Assembly: GCF_029867415.1 (NCBI RefSeq)
Contig: NC_081184.1
Span: 111,125,476 to 111,189,475 of the forward strand
Direction of reading: 5' to 3'
DNA: 64,000 nucleotides
Origin: Vicia villosa
Taxonomy: Eukaryota; Streptophyta; Magnoliopsida; Fabales; Fabaceae
The notes beneath the pieces are model-generated. The model ran no database searches and had not been told where the DNA came from. It saw only the letters and a list, made by a program, of their open reading frames with translations. Position numbers and translations under genes: made by a program. Position 1 is the stretch's first letter, and every line of letters begins with the position of its first letter. Of this stretch, positions 39,613 through 51,714 are shown piece after piece.

Positions 39613-41983
39613 TGTTGCACCCCAAAATTTGCCCTCTTTCTCTGTGCTATAAGTTATCAAAGACGTTTATTTCGTCGCTTGAAAATTAGAAAAAATTATG
39701 AAGAGTTTCTTATGCATGATGTGTGTGAGCGTTAATTCGACTGAGAATCATTGGATTTCATGTTGAGGCGTTCTTATGTGCTTCAATTCTTATCTTCCTC
39801 AAGAATTCCTCAAAGCATTATTGTTATGTCAAATTGAAGTACAGTGCATGTCATGGCGTGAAAGTTAGGCTTTTGGGTTCATTTTGTTCAAGGCGTGTTT
39901 ATTCTAGCATTTTACTTTTGGCTTGCAATATTGATTTTGACTTAGCTTGGCAATTGAAGTTAAGGTTGAATTCGGAGAATAAGACTTGGCTTGCAATATC
40001 GATTTGAAGTTGATTCAAGTGATTCCATAAATTCAAATTGGTGTTCGAGATTAGTTGGTGGGATCCAAATTCTTAAGCATATGATTTATCAAGAATTAAT
40101 TCAAGCTTGCAAAAATGAAAGATTTATTCATAAGGTTTTAGCACACAAAGTTCTATAATTCAAATCATAACATTCATTCAAAGCAATTTCTTACAAAATT
40201 CATCATTCAAATCATTACAAATGTCCATACTCATTACCAAAAAAAATCAAAAAATACACAAAAGAAAACATGGCTTTCATGCCATAGTCCATCTTCATCA
40301 ATTTCATGTTATGACATGCCTTAAGAAATCTTCATGCTGAGTCAGATAATCAGATTCTTGCAAGAAAACCAAGCCAAAACTGCAGCCTGGCTGTAAACTG
40401 TGAGTTGCGGTGAGATTAACCGGTTCTGTATATGGTAAGCCAAATCCTGTAGAGAAAAAGACAAAAAAAAACAGTTTCCATACAAACGGATTCAGCAACT
40501 TCATGAGGAGAAAGAAATCGTAACAAAATTCATTGAACAAAAACTCAGATAAAAAGAACAGAAAAAGGGAAAGAAGAACTCACTTATAACTGAATGTAAC
40601 AAACTTTGGGATCTCAACCTTTTCTCTCTCGATTGAACCTCGATAACCTTCTCCAATCATCTTCAACCTTTCTCCAATCTTCGCAACAGAAAAATCCATA
40701 ACAAACTCTAATCGAAAACGTAACAAGTTTGGGCTCATCTTCATCTTCATCACGAAATCGCCATAGAACTATAACCAATCTTCTTCATCACCAATCCTTG
40801 AATTCACAGAAAACTCCCGAAAAAGATTCACAACAATCTACATCTTCACTCTTCAATAAACAACACCATAACCGAGCCTCTTGATCTCTTCAATCTTCTC
40901 CACCTTCATACACCACGAATCCTCATTCTCTCTTCAACCTACAACGTCCTCACCATCAACCATCAACAAAAGCTCCATAAATTCAACCTTCAAACAACTT
41001 CAATTCCCTTCAATCTTCGCGGAATCCAAATCAGAAACCGGCAACGAATCGTTCATCGTCATCAAGTCTTCAACATCATCAATCAACGCAAGGAATACAA
41101 TATCATCATCAACGCACATCTGCAACAACAACACTCACATCTCAAATCACAGAAAAAGAGAAGAGGAGGAGAAAGAGTATTTGATTCCTAACGCTGAGAA
41201 ACGGAAAGGATGCCTGTTAATACCTGAAGCTTTGAAGTTCTCGCCGGATTTCTTGCCACTGTGGTTGAAGGCGCACCGGACCAGTCTCCTATCGCTGAGT
41301 TGAATCGTTGAAGAAAACGAGAGATCAAGAGCTGAGGATGGAGAGTGAGGCCGGAAGAATATCGCCGGAGATGGAGTCTGAATCGCGCCGTTGATCTGAG
41401 ATGAAACAAGACGAAGAGAGTGCAAGCATCGTCGGAGAATATTACTGATGAGAGTCCGGCCGCCGTCGCGTACGAAGTTGAAAGAGAGAGATCGAAGGCT
41501 AAGCTCCAACGAGAAGAGAGGGTGTATGTTTGGGCTACGGTGGTGAACGATTTGTCTTGGACCGGAGAAGACGAAGTCTCCGTCTTCGTCGTCGCACACG
41601 AAGAAGGAAAGAGGAAGCGTGGTTGCTTGTGTGGTTGTGTTTGATACGCACCACATAACGGTTGTGATTTATTTTCACACCGCCTCGCTTTGACGCTTAT
41701 GCTGGACTCCTGGCTTTGCTGGATGTTAGATTACGTGAAGTTTCTTAGTTCTGCTTGCGTTGCTAGCTCACTGCGGATTTGCTATCCGCTCGGTATCTCC
41801 TTGTCCCTTTTACCGCTTTCCGCATCATCCTATAACATGAGAAGTAGGACTTAGACATGCATCTGGCCAAGCCCTCGAAAGAGGCTCTGTTTTTGTTGGT
41901 GTGTTTACATTTGTGCTTTGCGGCAGGGAGTCGCGGTGTAATAAGTCCTATATGGCACTTCGTTAAGTCCTCATGGAAGGCAC
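39613..41983 (+). repeat. E3 5' LTR, first part
   Basis: LTR start to the left border of S. It is A/C-rich until about 41130, then GC-richer with overlapping open frames on both strands (41147-41656 minus, 169 codons; 41420-41644 plus). These have no domain. The minus frame is Ser/Arg/Leu-rich and I regard it as LTR leader-type sequence, not a gene. Confidence 0.8.
41979..41983 (+). repeat. Target-site duplication of S, left copy
   Basis: GGCAC, identical to 47725-47729. Confidence 0.85.
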
Positions 41984-43019
41984 TGTGGTGTCGTTTTTTT
42001 TACCTCCCCGTTTCACTTGGGAGGACGGCACGCTAGACCCTTCACGCGAAATTTGGAAGGAGAATGCGCCCGTGGTGGGATGAATTTTGTTTCAGTTCTT
42101 CCTACGATATCACACGAACTTTCTTATTTGTCCTACGAGTAGGAAAGGGGAAAAAAGATCTCAACTAAACCCTAGGAGTTTGCTAAGTGTGGGGATTTAC
42201 ACCTAAACTAGAAATTCTGGAGTTCGGGAGGTCGGTTATACATAGGGAAGTGTTTAAACACCCTACATATCTGTAGTACTCTACAGGAACCTTCTCTGTG
42301 TCTAAATGTGTTTGTGCTGCTAATGATTATTGGGAAAGTTTCTCCTTTGTGTTAGGAGAAGGAATTGAATTAAATAAAAGAAAGACAGACAGACTGACTG
42401 ACTATTTTTGGTATTTTATTAGCTCGCTGAGATTCCTTGTGAACCTCATGCCTACATATCCCTAATGGAAGTCAGAGCTTAATGTAGTTCGGGGAACTAA
42501 TTAATTATTAATTATTTTTGGGTGCCTTGCTTGAAGCTCAAGGTTGAAGCTTGAATTAAATCTCTGTTTACAGTAAAGAGACATGAAGTCATCTTTATAG
42601 AGAGGTATTTCTACTATTCCACCACAAACATTTAAAAGAGTGACAGAATAACTGAATTCATTTCATTCAAGAGGGGGACCTTACTTGTGTATGTGCAAGT
42701 ATACCAGTCAAATGCCTCTTAAATGAAAGAAAAATGCTCATCCAAATTAGGGAAAGTTACCACATGTTTGGGTTTTACTGCCAGCTCATGCCTTTCAAAA
42801 TCCTAAATGGGAGACTTGATTAAAATGAAATGAAATGTAATGTTTGTTTGTTTGAATGTGGTGAGATAGAAGAAAAATCTCTCTATAGAGATAAGCTATG
42901 TCTATCTACTGTATAAAAGATTTGATTTTTAACTGGCTTGTATGAGGCCCAAGCTTGAGGCTTTTTAATTGATTGATTGTTTATTGACTCTGGGAGAAAA
43001 CTCCAATGGGGATTAACTT

Positions 43020-44090
43020 ACAAGGATTTTTATGTTCTGTACAAAGCCCAGAATTGAGGCTGACTCTACTTGGGGAGTGTTTATTTGGATGGATTTTATT
43101 TGGTGTTCTGTAGAAAGCCCAGAATTGAGGCTGACTCTAGCTAGGGAAACATCATTTTCTGCCTTGTACAAAGCCCAAGGTTGTGGCGGACTCTTAAATA
43201 AACTGAGTATGGATGACTCTATGGGAAAAGATCCTAGATGTTAGGAATCTTTGACACATGAAATATGGTTTTATCTGCCTTATACAAAGCCCAAGGTTGT
43301 GGGCTACTGAACAATGAAGGACTTACTAGGGGAGACTCTATTATCTGCCTTGTACAATGCCCAAGGTTGAGGCTGACTATTGACAGGGAATTTTATTGTT
43401 TTGGTGCCTTGTATGAAGCCCAAGGTTGAGGCTAACTGTTTTTGTTGGTTTTTGACTCTATTGAAGGATTTATTTATTAAAAGACTGATTTTTGGAAGCT
43501 AACCCTTTCCAGGGATTTTGACTCAGCTAGTAGAATTGTCTGTTAAAAGACTGATTTTTGTCATGTTTTTGGAGGCTGACCCTTTCCAGGGGTTTTGACT
43601 CTTTTGGGGAAATTATCTCCTAAGAGAAATGAATCTTTGTTTTTTTTGAAGAAATGATTTTGGAGGCTAACCCTTTCCAGGGGTTTTGGTGTTTAAAGTC
43701 TGGTTTAAATTGGAAGAAACTCACCAGGGTATGTTAAAAGGTGACTAAAGACCTGTTCCTATGTTTATAAGAAACCTGATGGGTCCTTGTATACAAGCTC
43801 AAGAGGAAGCTGGAAATGCTTTTAAGAAGCCTGTGGGTCCTTGTACAAAGCCCAAAAGGAGGCTAATCGAGGGTCATCGAGGGTCCTTGTTATAGCACAA
43901 GAGAAAGCTATGTAGTTTTGAACTTATTTTGGCTTTAAGCAAATGGGTAAGAGGTTTCACCGGGAATAATTCCTCTTGGGTGGATGTGCCCTATTTTTTT
44001 GGATTCTAAGGTTTTTGCCAAGATGTTTCACCGGGAATAATTCATCTTGGGGGTTTGAACTACAGATCTCTAATTAGGAAAGAGCCTTCA
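43020..44090 (-). repeat. Degenerate tandem repeats inside S
   Basis: Three sets follow one another. First, six or more copies of a 60-100 bp unit containing TGTACAAAGCCCAAGGTTGAGGCTGACT (43030-43440; core in variants). Second, three to four copies with GGAGGCTAACCCTTTCCAGGG...TTTTGACTC (43490-43690). Third, copies of TTTCACCGGGAATAATTC(C/A)TCTTGG (43950-44060, again at 44402). They are old and diverged. Confidence 0.8.
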
Positions 44091-45003
44091 CCGGGAAGAC
44101 ATTCTCAATCCTAGGCCATATTCCTATAATATATATATAGTTTAACTGTCCTAGGGTTTATACTCAAGCGTAGTTCTAATATATATATAAACAGTTCTAT
44201 ATTTGACAATAATTTAAAATAAAGACTGTAAATTGAAAGCTTGTAAAGCCTAACCTGGATGGAGTGGAGGCCTTTGAAGAAGTATGTACAGAGCCTCAAC
44301 AGTAATTGGTGGATAACAGTTGAATATATATAAACAGTTAATGGTTTTTTTTGAAAACAGAAGAAGTGAAGATGGACAAAGGTCACATAGGTATCTGAAG
44401 AGTTTCACCGGGAATAATGCCCTTCAAATACCAGAAGAATGTTTTGAAAACAGAAAGGAGATTTTGAAAATACAGTTTTGAAAACAAGCTAAGAAGAGAA
44501 GAAGGTGTTGGGACTTACACTCTATTAGAGGCCCACTTGAAAATGATTTATGAGAAACAGTTGAAAATGATTGAAATGATATAAGGTTTTGTTGTTTGAA
44601 AACCTTAATCGTCTGTTTCATCGGAGATTGAAAACAGTTTTGAATATTGACAAAAGTCAACTTAATTAAGGCAAAGATGAAATCTATACCTAATCAAGAC
44701 CTAAATAAATAGGGTTTTATCATAAAATTATTCACAAAGTAATTAGTTTAAAATAAAATGAAAATATATATTTTAAAGGGTTTAAGAAAATATTTAAAAC
44801 ATACTATTTTAAACCTATTTAAAATACATGAAATAAATAATATTTTTATGATTTTTTTGGTTATTCATAAAATAGTTATATTAAATAACAAGTGTGTGAA
44901 AAATGAAGTGAAAATGAATTAATTTGATGGGTGAATTAATTGTGTGAAGTTTGTTAGAAAAATAAAAGAAAATGGGTGTTAAAAAAATAGTTTGGCCCTT
45001 GGA

Positions 45004-45058
45004 GGATTTGAACCCACGCCCTCTAGGTCACACACTCAAAACAAACACCACTGAGCCA
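45004..45058 (-). other. tRNA-like Pol III promoter module 1
   Basis: On the minus strand, A-box TGGCTCAGTGG (45058-45048) and B-box GGTTCAAATCC (45014-45004), with starts 44 nt apart. Both match the plant tRNA consensus. The sequence between does not let me build a full cloverleaf with confidence, so I do not call a tRNA gene. It may be a SINE-like or tRNA-like relic within the LTR. Confidence 0.55.
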
Positions 45059-45160
45059 ACGCGCGTGTGGTGATAGCAAACTGGCTTCAAGGCAATTCAT
45101 ATATTGCTCAAGTGTATAGGAGCAAAAAAGAAAATAAAATCAAAAGGTCTGAGGCGAGGG

Positions 45161-45222
45161 GGATTCGAACCCCAGACCTTGGGCATGAGGAGACTAAGAG
45201 CGCATGTGAGGCCACTAGGGCA
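45161..45222 (-). other. tRNA-like Pol III promoter module 2
   Basis: On the minus strand, A-box-like TGCCCTAGTGG (45222-45212) and B-box GGTTCGAATCC (45171-45161) inside CTGGGGTTCGAATCCCCC. The latter has the T-arm stem-loop form. It lies about 100 bp upstream (in minus orientation) of module 1. Not a complete tRNA. Confidence 0.5.
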
Positions 45223-46170
45223 AACGATGAATTCGTTTGTAAAACACAAACCATTCAAAATAAAATAAACTTGGCCCTCAGATTTGAAATTTGCGCACCA
45301 CCACCATTGTCATCTTCTTCCTCAAGCTCCAACAATTTGAATTTCTGAACTCTCTCAATTCTTAACCATTTGCAACGATATAAAGACCAAACTTGCTCTA
45401 AATTCACTCACGATTCTAGATATGTAACTATTATGAATTTATATTAACTATATCTACTGAATTATCTAAAATACGTGAAGAACCCTAAAATTTGGAATTA
45501 AAATTAAATGACTATATTGAAGCATAAATGACTGATGATAGAGGGTTTTTAATCCTCTTATGATGCTGAATAGAATGGTGTTGAGTTTTAGCCAGAAAGA
45601 TACACGAATCAAAGAGGTGGAGTTGAGAAACTTACCTCTGAAAATGAAGGTCGTGAGGAAGTTAGAGAGCACCTGGGCTTGTATGAATGATCCCAAAAGC
45701 TTCCTTGTGACTCAGTGATGCTAACTGGATGTTTATTGTAACTTCAATTCTCCTGAATTGCTCTATGGACCTCCCTCGATTTGAGCTTCAAGTGAACATG
45801 GAGAGTGATGATTCTTGAGTTACAGACGAGCTGCAGCCATCTGGATAGCTCCACTACCTCCTATGGAACGTGCCTGGATGCTTGGCTTTGTTGGAAACCT
45901 TCTGAATTGCTTTATGGACCTCCAACTGCAACAGCTCGAAAGTGAGAGCAACAATGGCGTTCCTCCACTTACAGAAGTGATCCAGGTGCTTGGATCACCT
46001 CAAATGAACCTCCTTCAGATGTTAGAATGCTTACTTTCCAAAGATAAGCTCTGGTTTGAAGAAAACGATTCTTCTTGCCAAAGAACTTTGAAAAACAATA
46101 AGCATGAGAAGAGAAAGAGAAAGCAAGGAATATGGTTGCTTTGGTGTGTTTTTCTACTGAGGTATGCTCT

Positions 46171-46180
46171 CCTATTTATA
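46171..46180 (-). promoter_or_regulatory. TATA box of S
   Basis: TATAAATAGG on the minus strand, 1544 bp into the LTR. Supports the reversed orientation. Confidence 0.7.
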
Positions 46181-47724
46181 GGCAAATGATTCAGTACTGA
46201 TTGAGAGAGTGAGCTTGCTTAGTGAAGTGAATTTGGTTTCTTAGCCATGAAGAAATATCAAAGAATATCCAAGTGTGATCATTGCATTTTCGAGCCAGCT
46301 CCCTATCCATTGATTCTATCTGATCTTAGGGAACATTTCAGATACAAAGTGAGCTCTAATTGGTTGGTGAGAAGATTCCTTGGGTGATTCATCAATTTGC
46401 CATAAATTCTCAAATGTAATCATTACATAATCACATGTTCTTGTTTTAGGAATCTTCCTCAATTATCATGGCATGGTGAAAATGAATGCATGGCATGCTT
46501 TCAGATGTGTTATGGGTCGTGTAGCATCCATAATTGAGGTCATATGCACAAAATTGCAAAGTTCCAAAATGATGCATGAGCTATAATTTCACTTCATGAG
46601 GCCAACTTTGAACAAGCATAACTCCTAGCTCAAAATGAATTTGGAGAAGGTTGAACACAATTTGGAAAGCCCTAAACATCTACTTCAAATCATTAGTTTG
46701 GAGTTTCTTCAGAATCCTTTGGCAAGTTTGTGAAAAATGAGGCCAAAGTTGGAAGAAAACTAGGTTAAAACACTTAGAAAATTTTCTAAGTGTTTATGAC
46801 CTAAAACTTCAAAATTTCAAAAACTCTTAAATGATTGATCTTTTGAAAAAAGTTCCATTGTAAGATGTTGTTTTATTTTGCAAGATCTACAACTTTCATG
46901 TTGGAAGTTTTTTGAGTTGTGTAGGTGAAATTTTGAGTTCCCATAATGCCCTCAAAAACCCTAATTCCCGACTTTTTGCTCCTTGAAGATTCTTCTTGAA
47001 TTTCTTTGGTCAAATGACTTTAATATCCATATATTGATGATATTGATCCTTGAAAGTCATGGTTTGACCAAAAATCTTAAAAGTCAAAGGTGATCCCATA
47101 CAGTTGACTTTTTCCAAATAAAGTGAGATTTTGGACTTTTGTGTAGAATCAAGATCTTCTCCTCAAATGAGTGATGTAAATGGGTTATATTGAGGTGGTA
47201 GAGGTTCTTGAATCATGTCTTGAGTTTTGGATCCATGCCCTGATTAAAAGTCAACTATCCTGGTGAATTAGGTCAAAAACCCTAATTGTCGACCAGATGA
47301 AAATGATGACTGTAGACTTTGAATTAAGGTGTGATGTCTAGTGGATCTTGTTATATGAGCTATTTGAAGATGATTGATGTCTTTGAATGATCCCCTGGGG
47401 CTTTTTAGGATTTCCCAAAGGTGATCCCCGATTTTAGTCCTTGATGGGCTAAAAAACCCTAGTCTGGTGACCTGAGTAAACCTGTACTCAGATGACTGGG
47501 TGTCTAATCAATCATAGGTGAATATAAAAGTGAAGCTTTTGAGTCCTATGATTGTGTTAGAGACCAATCCTTCTATTGATTGATCCTTTGCCTGAGTTGT
47601 TTTGTCTTCGAACATCCTTGATTAAATGCCAGATGAAGAAGTGACTGCTCTGGGTACTTGCTTTGACCTGATGAAAATCCTGAAGATATGTCATCTCAGG
47701 GGGGTCAAAATTTAGGGTATGACA

Positions 47725-48732
47725 GGCACGCGGAAAGGGTTAGCAATCAACCCCCGCCTAGTCTCATCGAGTCTGTTCAGTATGCGCACGCTACGCGTTG
47801 CTCGCTTCTGAACCTGCACAAGATCTTGTTATCGAGTATGTCAGGAAAAGGGTTCATGCAGCCGGACCCCCGCCTTTCTTATAGCTCGCGTCGCTCGACG
47901 TTGATGCTCGGTGTACGCACGCACCGTTTTCCTTTATGATCCGTGACGGCTTGGTTGCTGAGAGGGTTCCGCCCTCTTGTCTATGGCCCGATCATTTTCA
48001 CGAGGTCTAATGCTTGGTTGACTTGGGTTGAGCTGCTCCCCTTGGCTATGGCGGGACCGCTTTTCTACCATTCGGTCAGTACCGTTGGTTTTGTTTGCTT
48101 TACGAGCGGAGCTCGTTTGTGTGATATACTTGTTTGCCTTCCCTTTATCCCCGTAGGTTGATTAGTTTAGCATAGATTTGCACCCTTTGTATGATAACAT
48201 TAGGTAGCAAGCTTCCCCCCTTAGCTTAGGTCTTCCTCATGCACTCTTTAAAACACAAACCACACTCTTTCATTTTCTTTTCTTAAGAGCTTGTTATTTC
48301 CGCTCCATTCCCAGCATAAGTCTCCAAAGGTCGAGCAGCGGAGTGTGAATGTAACTCGTTCACCTAAAAAATACAAAACAAACAAAAACTAGTTAGCCGA
48401 GCTACGGTAGCTCTGATTCTGCAAAACAGATACGTAGGCAGCGGGGTAGGGCCCGTGCAAGCACAACTCTTTCTTTTCCCTACATTCTGCATTCATTTTA
48501 TTTTAGATTAGCGCAGTTTGCTTACACACCCATAGTTTTTGACACAAGCGTGGATACTATCGAGTACGATGGGCGCGTGGGGTGCTAACACCTTCCCCTC
48601 ACGTAACCGACTCCCTTACCCTTTTTTCTCTGGTCGTGAGACCGTTGTTTTGTTTTGTGGTTTGCTGGCATTCCCTTCCTTTTCAGGATAAATATGTTAG
48701 TGGCGACTCTGTTAATTTTCGCGGTAGTGACA
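47725..48732 (+). repeat. E3 5' LTR, second part
   Basis: Starts with the second GGCAC copy and ends at GCGGTAGTGACA. From about 48160 it is recognisably similar to the E1 LTR end: TATGATAACATTAGGTAG, TTATTTCCGCTCCATT, GCCGAGCTACGG..GCTCTGATTC, ATCGAGTACGATGGGCGCG, CCTTCCCCTC(G/A)CGTAACCGACTCCC, and GGATAAATATgTTaGTGGCGACTCTG. This links E3 and E1 as relatives. Confidence 0.88.
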
Positions 48733-48734
48733 GC

Positions 48735-48752
48735 TGGCGACTCTGCTGGGGA
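48735..48752 (+). other. Primer-binding site of E3
   Basis: TGGCGACTCTGCTGGGGA, identical to that of E1, two bases after the LTR. A partial copy is at 48701-48711 inside the LTR. Confidence 0.9.
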
Positions 48753-49922
48753 CGTCTCGACCTATTGCGGGTCCAGACTTAGCGAGTCGATCCTAGCGCT
48801 TGTGTGTTTATATTTGGGTGTTTTATTGCTTTGCATATTTACCTGTTTGCATTGCATTCTATGTGCGATTTTACTTTTCTGCATCATATTCTGGACTGTC
48901 TGGATCTCTGTTGTTGGGTGGGTGTTTCAAGAGGTAAAAGGCCCAATACCCAGGCTATGAGTGATACCTTAGGAACTAGGAATAGAGTGGCCGTGACGGA
49001 CAAAAGGCGTATGCCTGATTGATCTGATCACGTATCCACGGGCAGAGCTTGGTGGAATGAGGCAATATCGTATGATAACGCCTACATTCGATCCTCTGTT
49101 GGCTTTTTGACCTACCTTGGCCTAGATTTACCCGTGAGTGGGGCGGGAATCAATCATTGCTTAACAGGTACATTGATGGTGACTTTGGTCCTCGTTCGTG
49201 AGTTACCGCTATCCTCGTTCGTGGGTTACCGTGGTTCTTGTTCGTGGGTTACCGTGATTCTTGTTCGTGGGTTACCGTGGTTCTTGTTCGAGGGTTACTT
49301 TGGTTCTTGTCCAAGTGGTTCCATTTTCGTGATTGTGATTATGATTCTGATTCTATTGATTATGGCCCGTGATCTACGGGGAGTTCTGAATTGAGCCGAA
49401 CCTTTGAACTTGTGCCGTGTGATTTTTCGGCATCATCAGATATATCCAGTATTGTGGTTCCCACCACTTTGCATCATTGCATATTTACTTTTCCAAAAAA
49501 TGATGTACAAAAAATATCTAGCATACATGTTCCTTCCATTTCAAAGGAATCATATCTTTAAGCCTCGTGTCGAGCTTTTCCATCTCCTATTTGCTAAAAA
49601 ATCAAAACACAAGGATTCCTTGGAAATTGAATGAACATGGCATTGCATTCATATCATGCATCCCATACATTCCATGCATAACAGGTGTTCAGGATCGAGG
49701 ATTTCTTATTCAGACTTGGTACAGACACTTGGTACAGACTTAGAGACTTGATTTGTCCTTATTGTGTGTTCAAAGATCAGTCATGAAACAACTTTGTGGG
49801 GTGACCAAGAGGAAAGCTCAGTTGAGGTTCTTCTTGAAGACTTATCTTATACTCAGTAGCTTCTATGCTTGCTTTATTTGCAACTGGTTAAGCTCTGTAC
49901 TGCGTTGATGTTTGCAAACTCT
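48753..49922 (+). other. E3 leader
   Basis: Non-coding. GAGGTAAAAGGCCCAATACC at 48931 matches the E1 leader (22339). A 23-bp tandem repeat is at 49195. Nothing coding until the gag relic. The AT-rich 49490-49690 stretch may correspond to the former ORF1 region, which is missing. Confidence 0.55.
49195..49312 (+). repeat. 23-bp tandem repeat, about five copies
   Basis: Unit TTCGTGGGTTACCGTGGTTC plus TTG. The central three copies are almost identical; the first and last have a few changes. Confidence 0.9.
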
Positions 49923-50110
49923 CTGCTTGATGACAATGACACTAGGTGTGAGTTCCATTCTGGGGCACCTGGTCATGATGTTAGTATTTGCAAGTTTTTG
50001 AAGCTGCTTGGGGCTCCCGCAAGAGGGATAAGCAAGACATTGTCTATCTTGAGCATTGCACCATTTTCACTGTTCGAATCCCTAAAGCACTTACAAAATT
50101 CCGTGTGACT
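49923..50110 (+). pseudogene. E3 gag zinc-knuckle relic, copy 1
   Basis: A short frame reads DDNDTRCEFHSGAPGHDVSI followed by CKFLK, clearly the Ogre Gag knuckle (compare E1 CEFYSGAPGHTIEKC). It is followed by GGGGCTCCCGCAAGAGGGATAAGC and then non-coding decay. No capsid core before it. Confidence 0.8.
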
Positions 50111-50370
50111 TTGTCAGAATCTACTGCCAGATAGTAATCGAGAGTGATATGCAGAGACACCTCGCATCCTTAAGGTTCTGCTCCATATTCTGAGTCACTT
50201 CCTCCTCTTGGAGTTTCCTTGTTAGTATCCTTTGCTTGTCAACAGAGACAGAAAGAATATGAGAAGCAAGTCGATTTAATCCTAATGCTTGGTGTCCAAT
50301 TGCATCCTTTCTTGTTGGAATTTCAATTGGTTAAGATTCGTGCTTTGGGTGTTTCTCACCACAGATAGCT

Positions 50371-50460
50371 CTCCTGATTTCGATGACAATACTCGGTGTT
50401 TTCCATTCTGGGGCGCTTGATCATAATATCAAGCCTTACAAGGTGTTGAGGTACAAAGAG
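50371..50460 (+). pseudogene. E3 gag zinc-knuckle relic, copy 2
   Basis: GATGACAATACTCGGTGTT then TTCCATTCTGGGGCGCTTGA match copy 1 with changes that break the frame. The segment near 50738-50850 (GGGGCTCCCGACCGAGGGATAAGC ...) matches the end of copy 1, showing that the duplicated unit is several hundred bp long. A third, weaker copy (ACGTAGCGCTTGATGTTTTCCACT) is near 50888. Confidence 0.65.
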
Positions 50461-51499
50461 TCCAAGACTTGCAATACAGAGATGTGTGAGTTTATTCATA
50501 ATGGTTTCTACTAGTCAATCCCATTTCATCTGCTGCAAGTAGAATGTTTGTTCTCCTCAAGGAGTAACTCATGAGAATCACTTGCAACCTGTACTGCCAG
50601 AGGATTCCTTCCCAACAACTATTGTGTGTTCCAAGTAACGACTTTGGTAGCCAAGCGTCAGAGGTTATTGTTGTTCGCTGATAGTAATACAAGTTTCCTC
50701 TATTCATGATGGTGTTTTCTGTTTCAGCAGCTATATTTGGGGCTCCCGACCGAGGGATAAGCAAGACGCCTTGTATCTTGAGTTTGTGCACCACTTGCAT
50801 GGCTCAAATCCCTAAAAGTTGAGCACTTACAACTTCTGTATGGCTTCACAGAACTCTTCTCCCATGAAGTGATCTGAAGTGTTCTGACGTAGCGCTTGAT
50901 GTTTTCCACTATGGGGGCATTTGGTTATTTGATTGAAGGTTGTCAGTCATTCAGAGAGAAGGTACAAGACCCGATTGATTCAAAGGCTATCATACTCGCA
51001 CTTGAAGGCCAGAATTGAAGTTCTCCTTTGACTCAATGGATCTTCTGAAGCAATAAGTCCATACGAAGAAGATCTCCTCAACATTGGCAATTTCTTAAAT
51101 CATAACGCATGTTCATGTTTAAGCTTTCTTGTTTGGTTCAATACTGTTTGTATGTAAAACTTGTTTATTTTTGAACTATAATCATAATGCATTGGATATG
51201 TTTGTCTTGAAAAAATCCATTCGCTTTTGCTCACATATGTTTTATATGCTTTTTGTGATACTTAACTCTTGTTAACAAAGCATGACAACTCCAAAGGGAG
51301 AATGATGAACATAATACCTGTAACCTCAAATGGTATGCCTTTGAGTAGAACCCTGTTGATGATGTACAGGCATTGTTTCAAATTCCCAAACACTGGAGAT
51401 ATAAGGATACAGTTAACCTGATCAAGCATTCGGAATTCACCAGGAGTGTGCAGCTAAGGATACAACAATGGCTATCCTTCAAAAGATTGAGGAAAGTCA

Positions 51500-51620
51500 A
51501 ATCCACAACGATTATCCCTCACCTCAGGAGGTCGAGACATCAAATTTATCCCTTGCATTCGGAGGTCGAGACCGACATCAAAACCGTGGTGGTTTATCCC
51601 TCACATCAGGAGGTCAAAGA
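51500..51620 (+). repeat. Short repeat TATCCCTCAC..AGGAGGTCGAGA
   Basis: Three imperfect copies: TTATCCCTCACCTCAGGAGG (51511), TTATCCCTTGCATTCGGAGG (51547) and TTATCCCTCACATCAGGAGG (51594), each followed by TC(G/A)A(G/A)A. Confidence 0.8.
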
Positions 51621-51714
51621 ATGATAATACCACAATGGTAATTCTTCATCAACTATAGAGTCAGGCAGTCACGATCACTTCCAATAAAGCAAAGGTAGTG
51701 CGGGATCACACGAC

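Larger units (their letters stand above)
41984..47724 (-). mobile_element. S: solo LTR of an Ogre element, reversed
   Basis: On the minus strand it begins TGTCATACCCTAAATTTTG and ends CGACACCACA: 5741 bp, TG...CA ends, flanked by perfect GGCAC duplications, with no primer site or coding domain. The length, start motif and CGACACCACA end fit large Ogre LTRs. A minus-strand TATA box lies 1544 bp from its start, almost the same offset as in E4 (1545). It most likely arose by recombination between the two LTRs of a full element. Inside are two tRNA-promoter-like modules and tandem repeats. Open frames within (for example 45067-45348, 45815-46189) have no domain. Confidence 0.85.

Noticed and set aside
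41147..41656. 169-codon minus frame in the E3 LTR that looks gene-like (GC-richer, Ser/Arg/Leu)
   Set aside because: It lies within an LTR, has no known domain, and overlapping frames on both strands are open. Leader-type sequence is the simpler reading.
45004..45222. Genuine tRNA genes
   Set aside because: A and B boxes are good but I could not pair an acceptor stem and anticodon arm for either; kept only as tRNA-like modules.
49107..49394. 95-codon frame in the E3 leader
   Set aside because: Contains the 23-bp tandem repeat; the repeat length is not a multiple of three and the frame has no domain.
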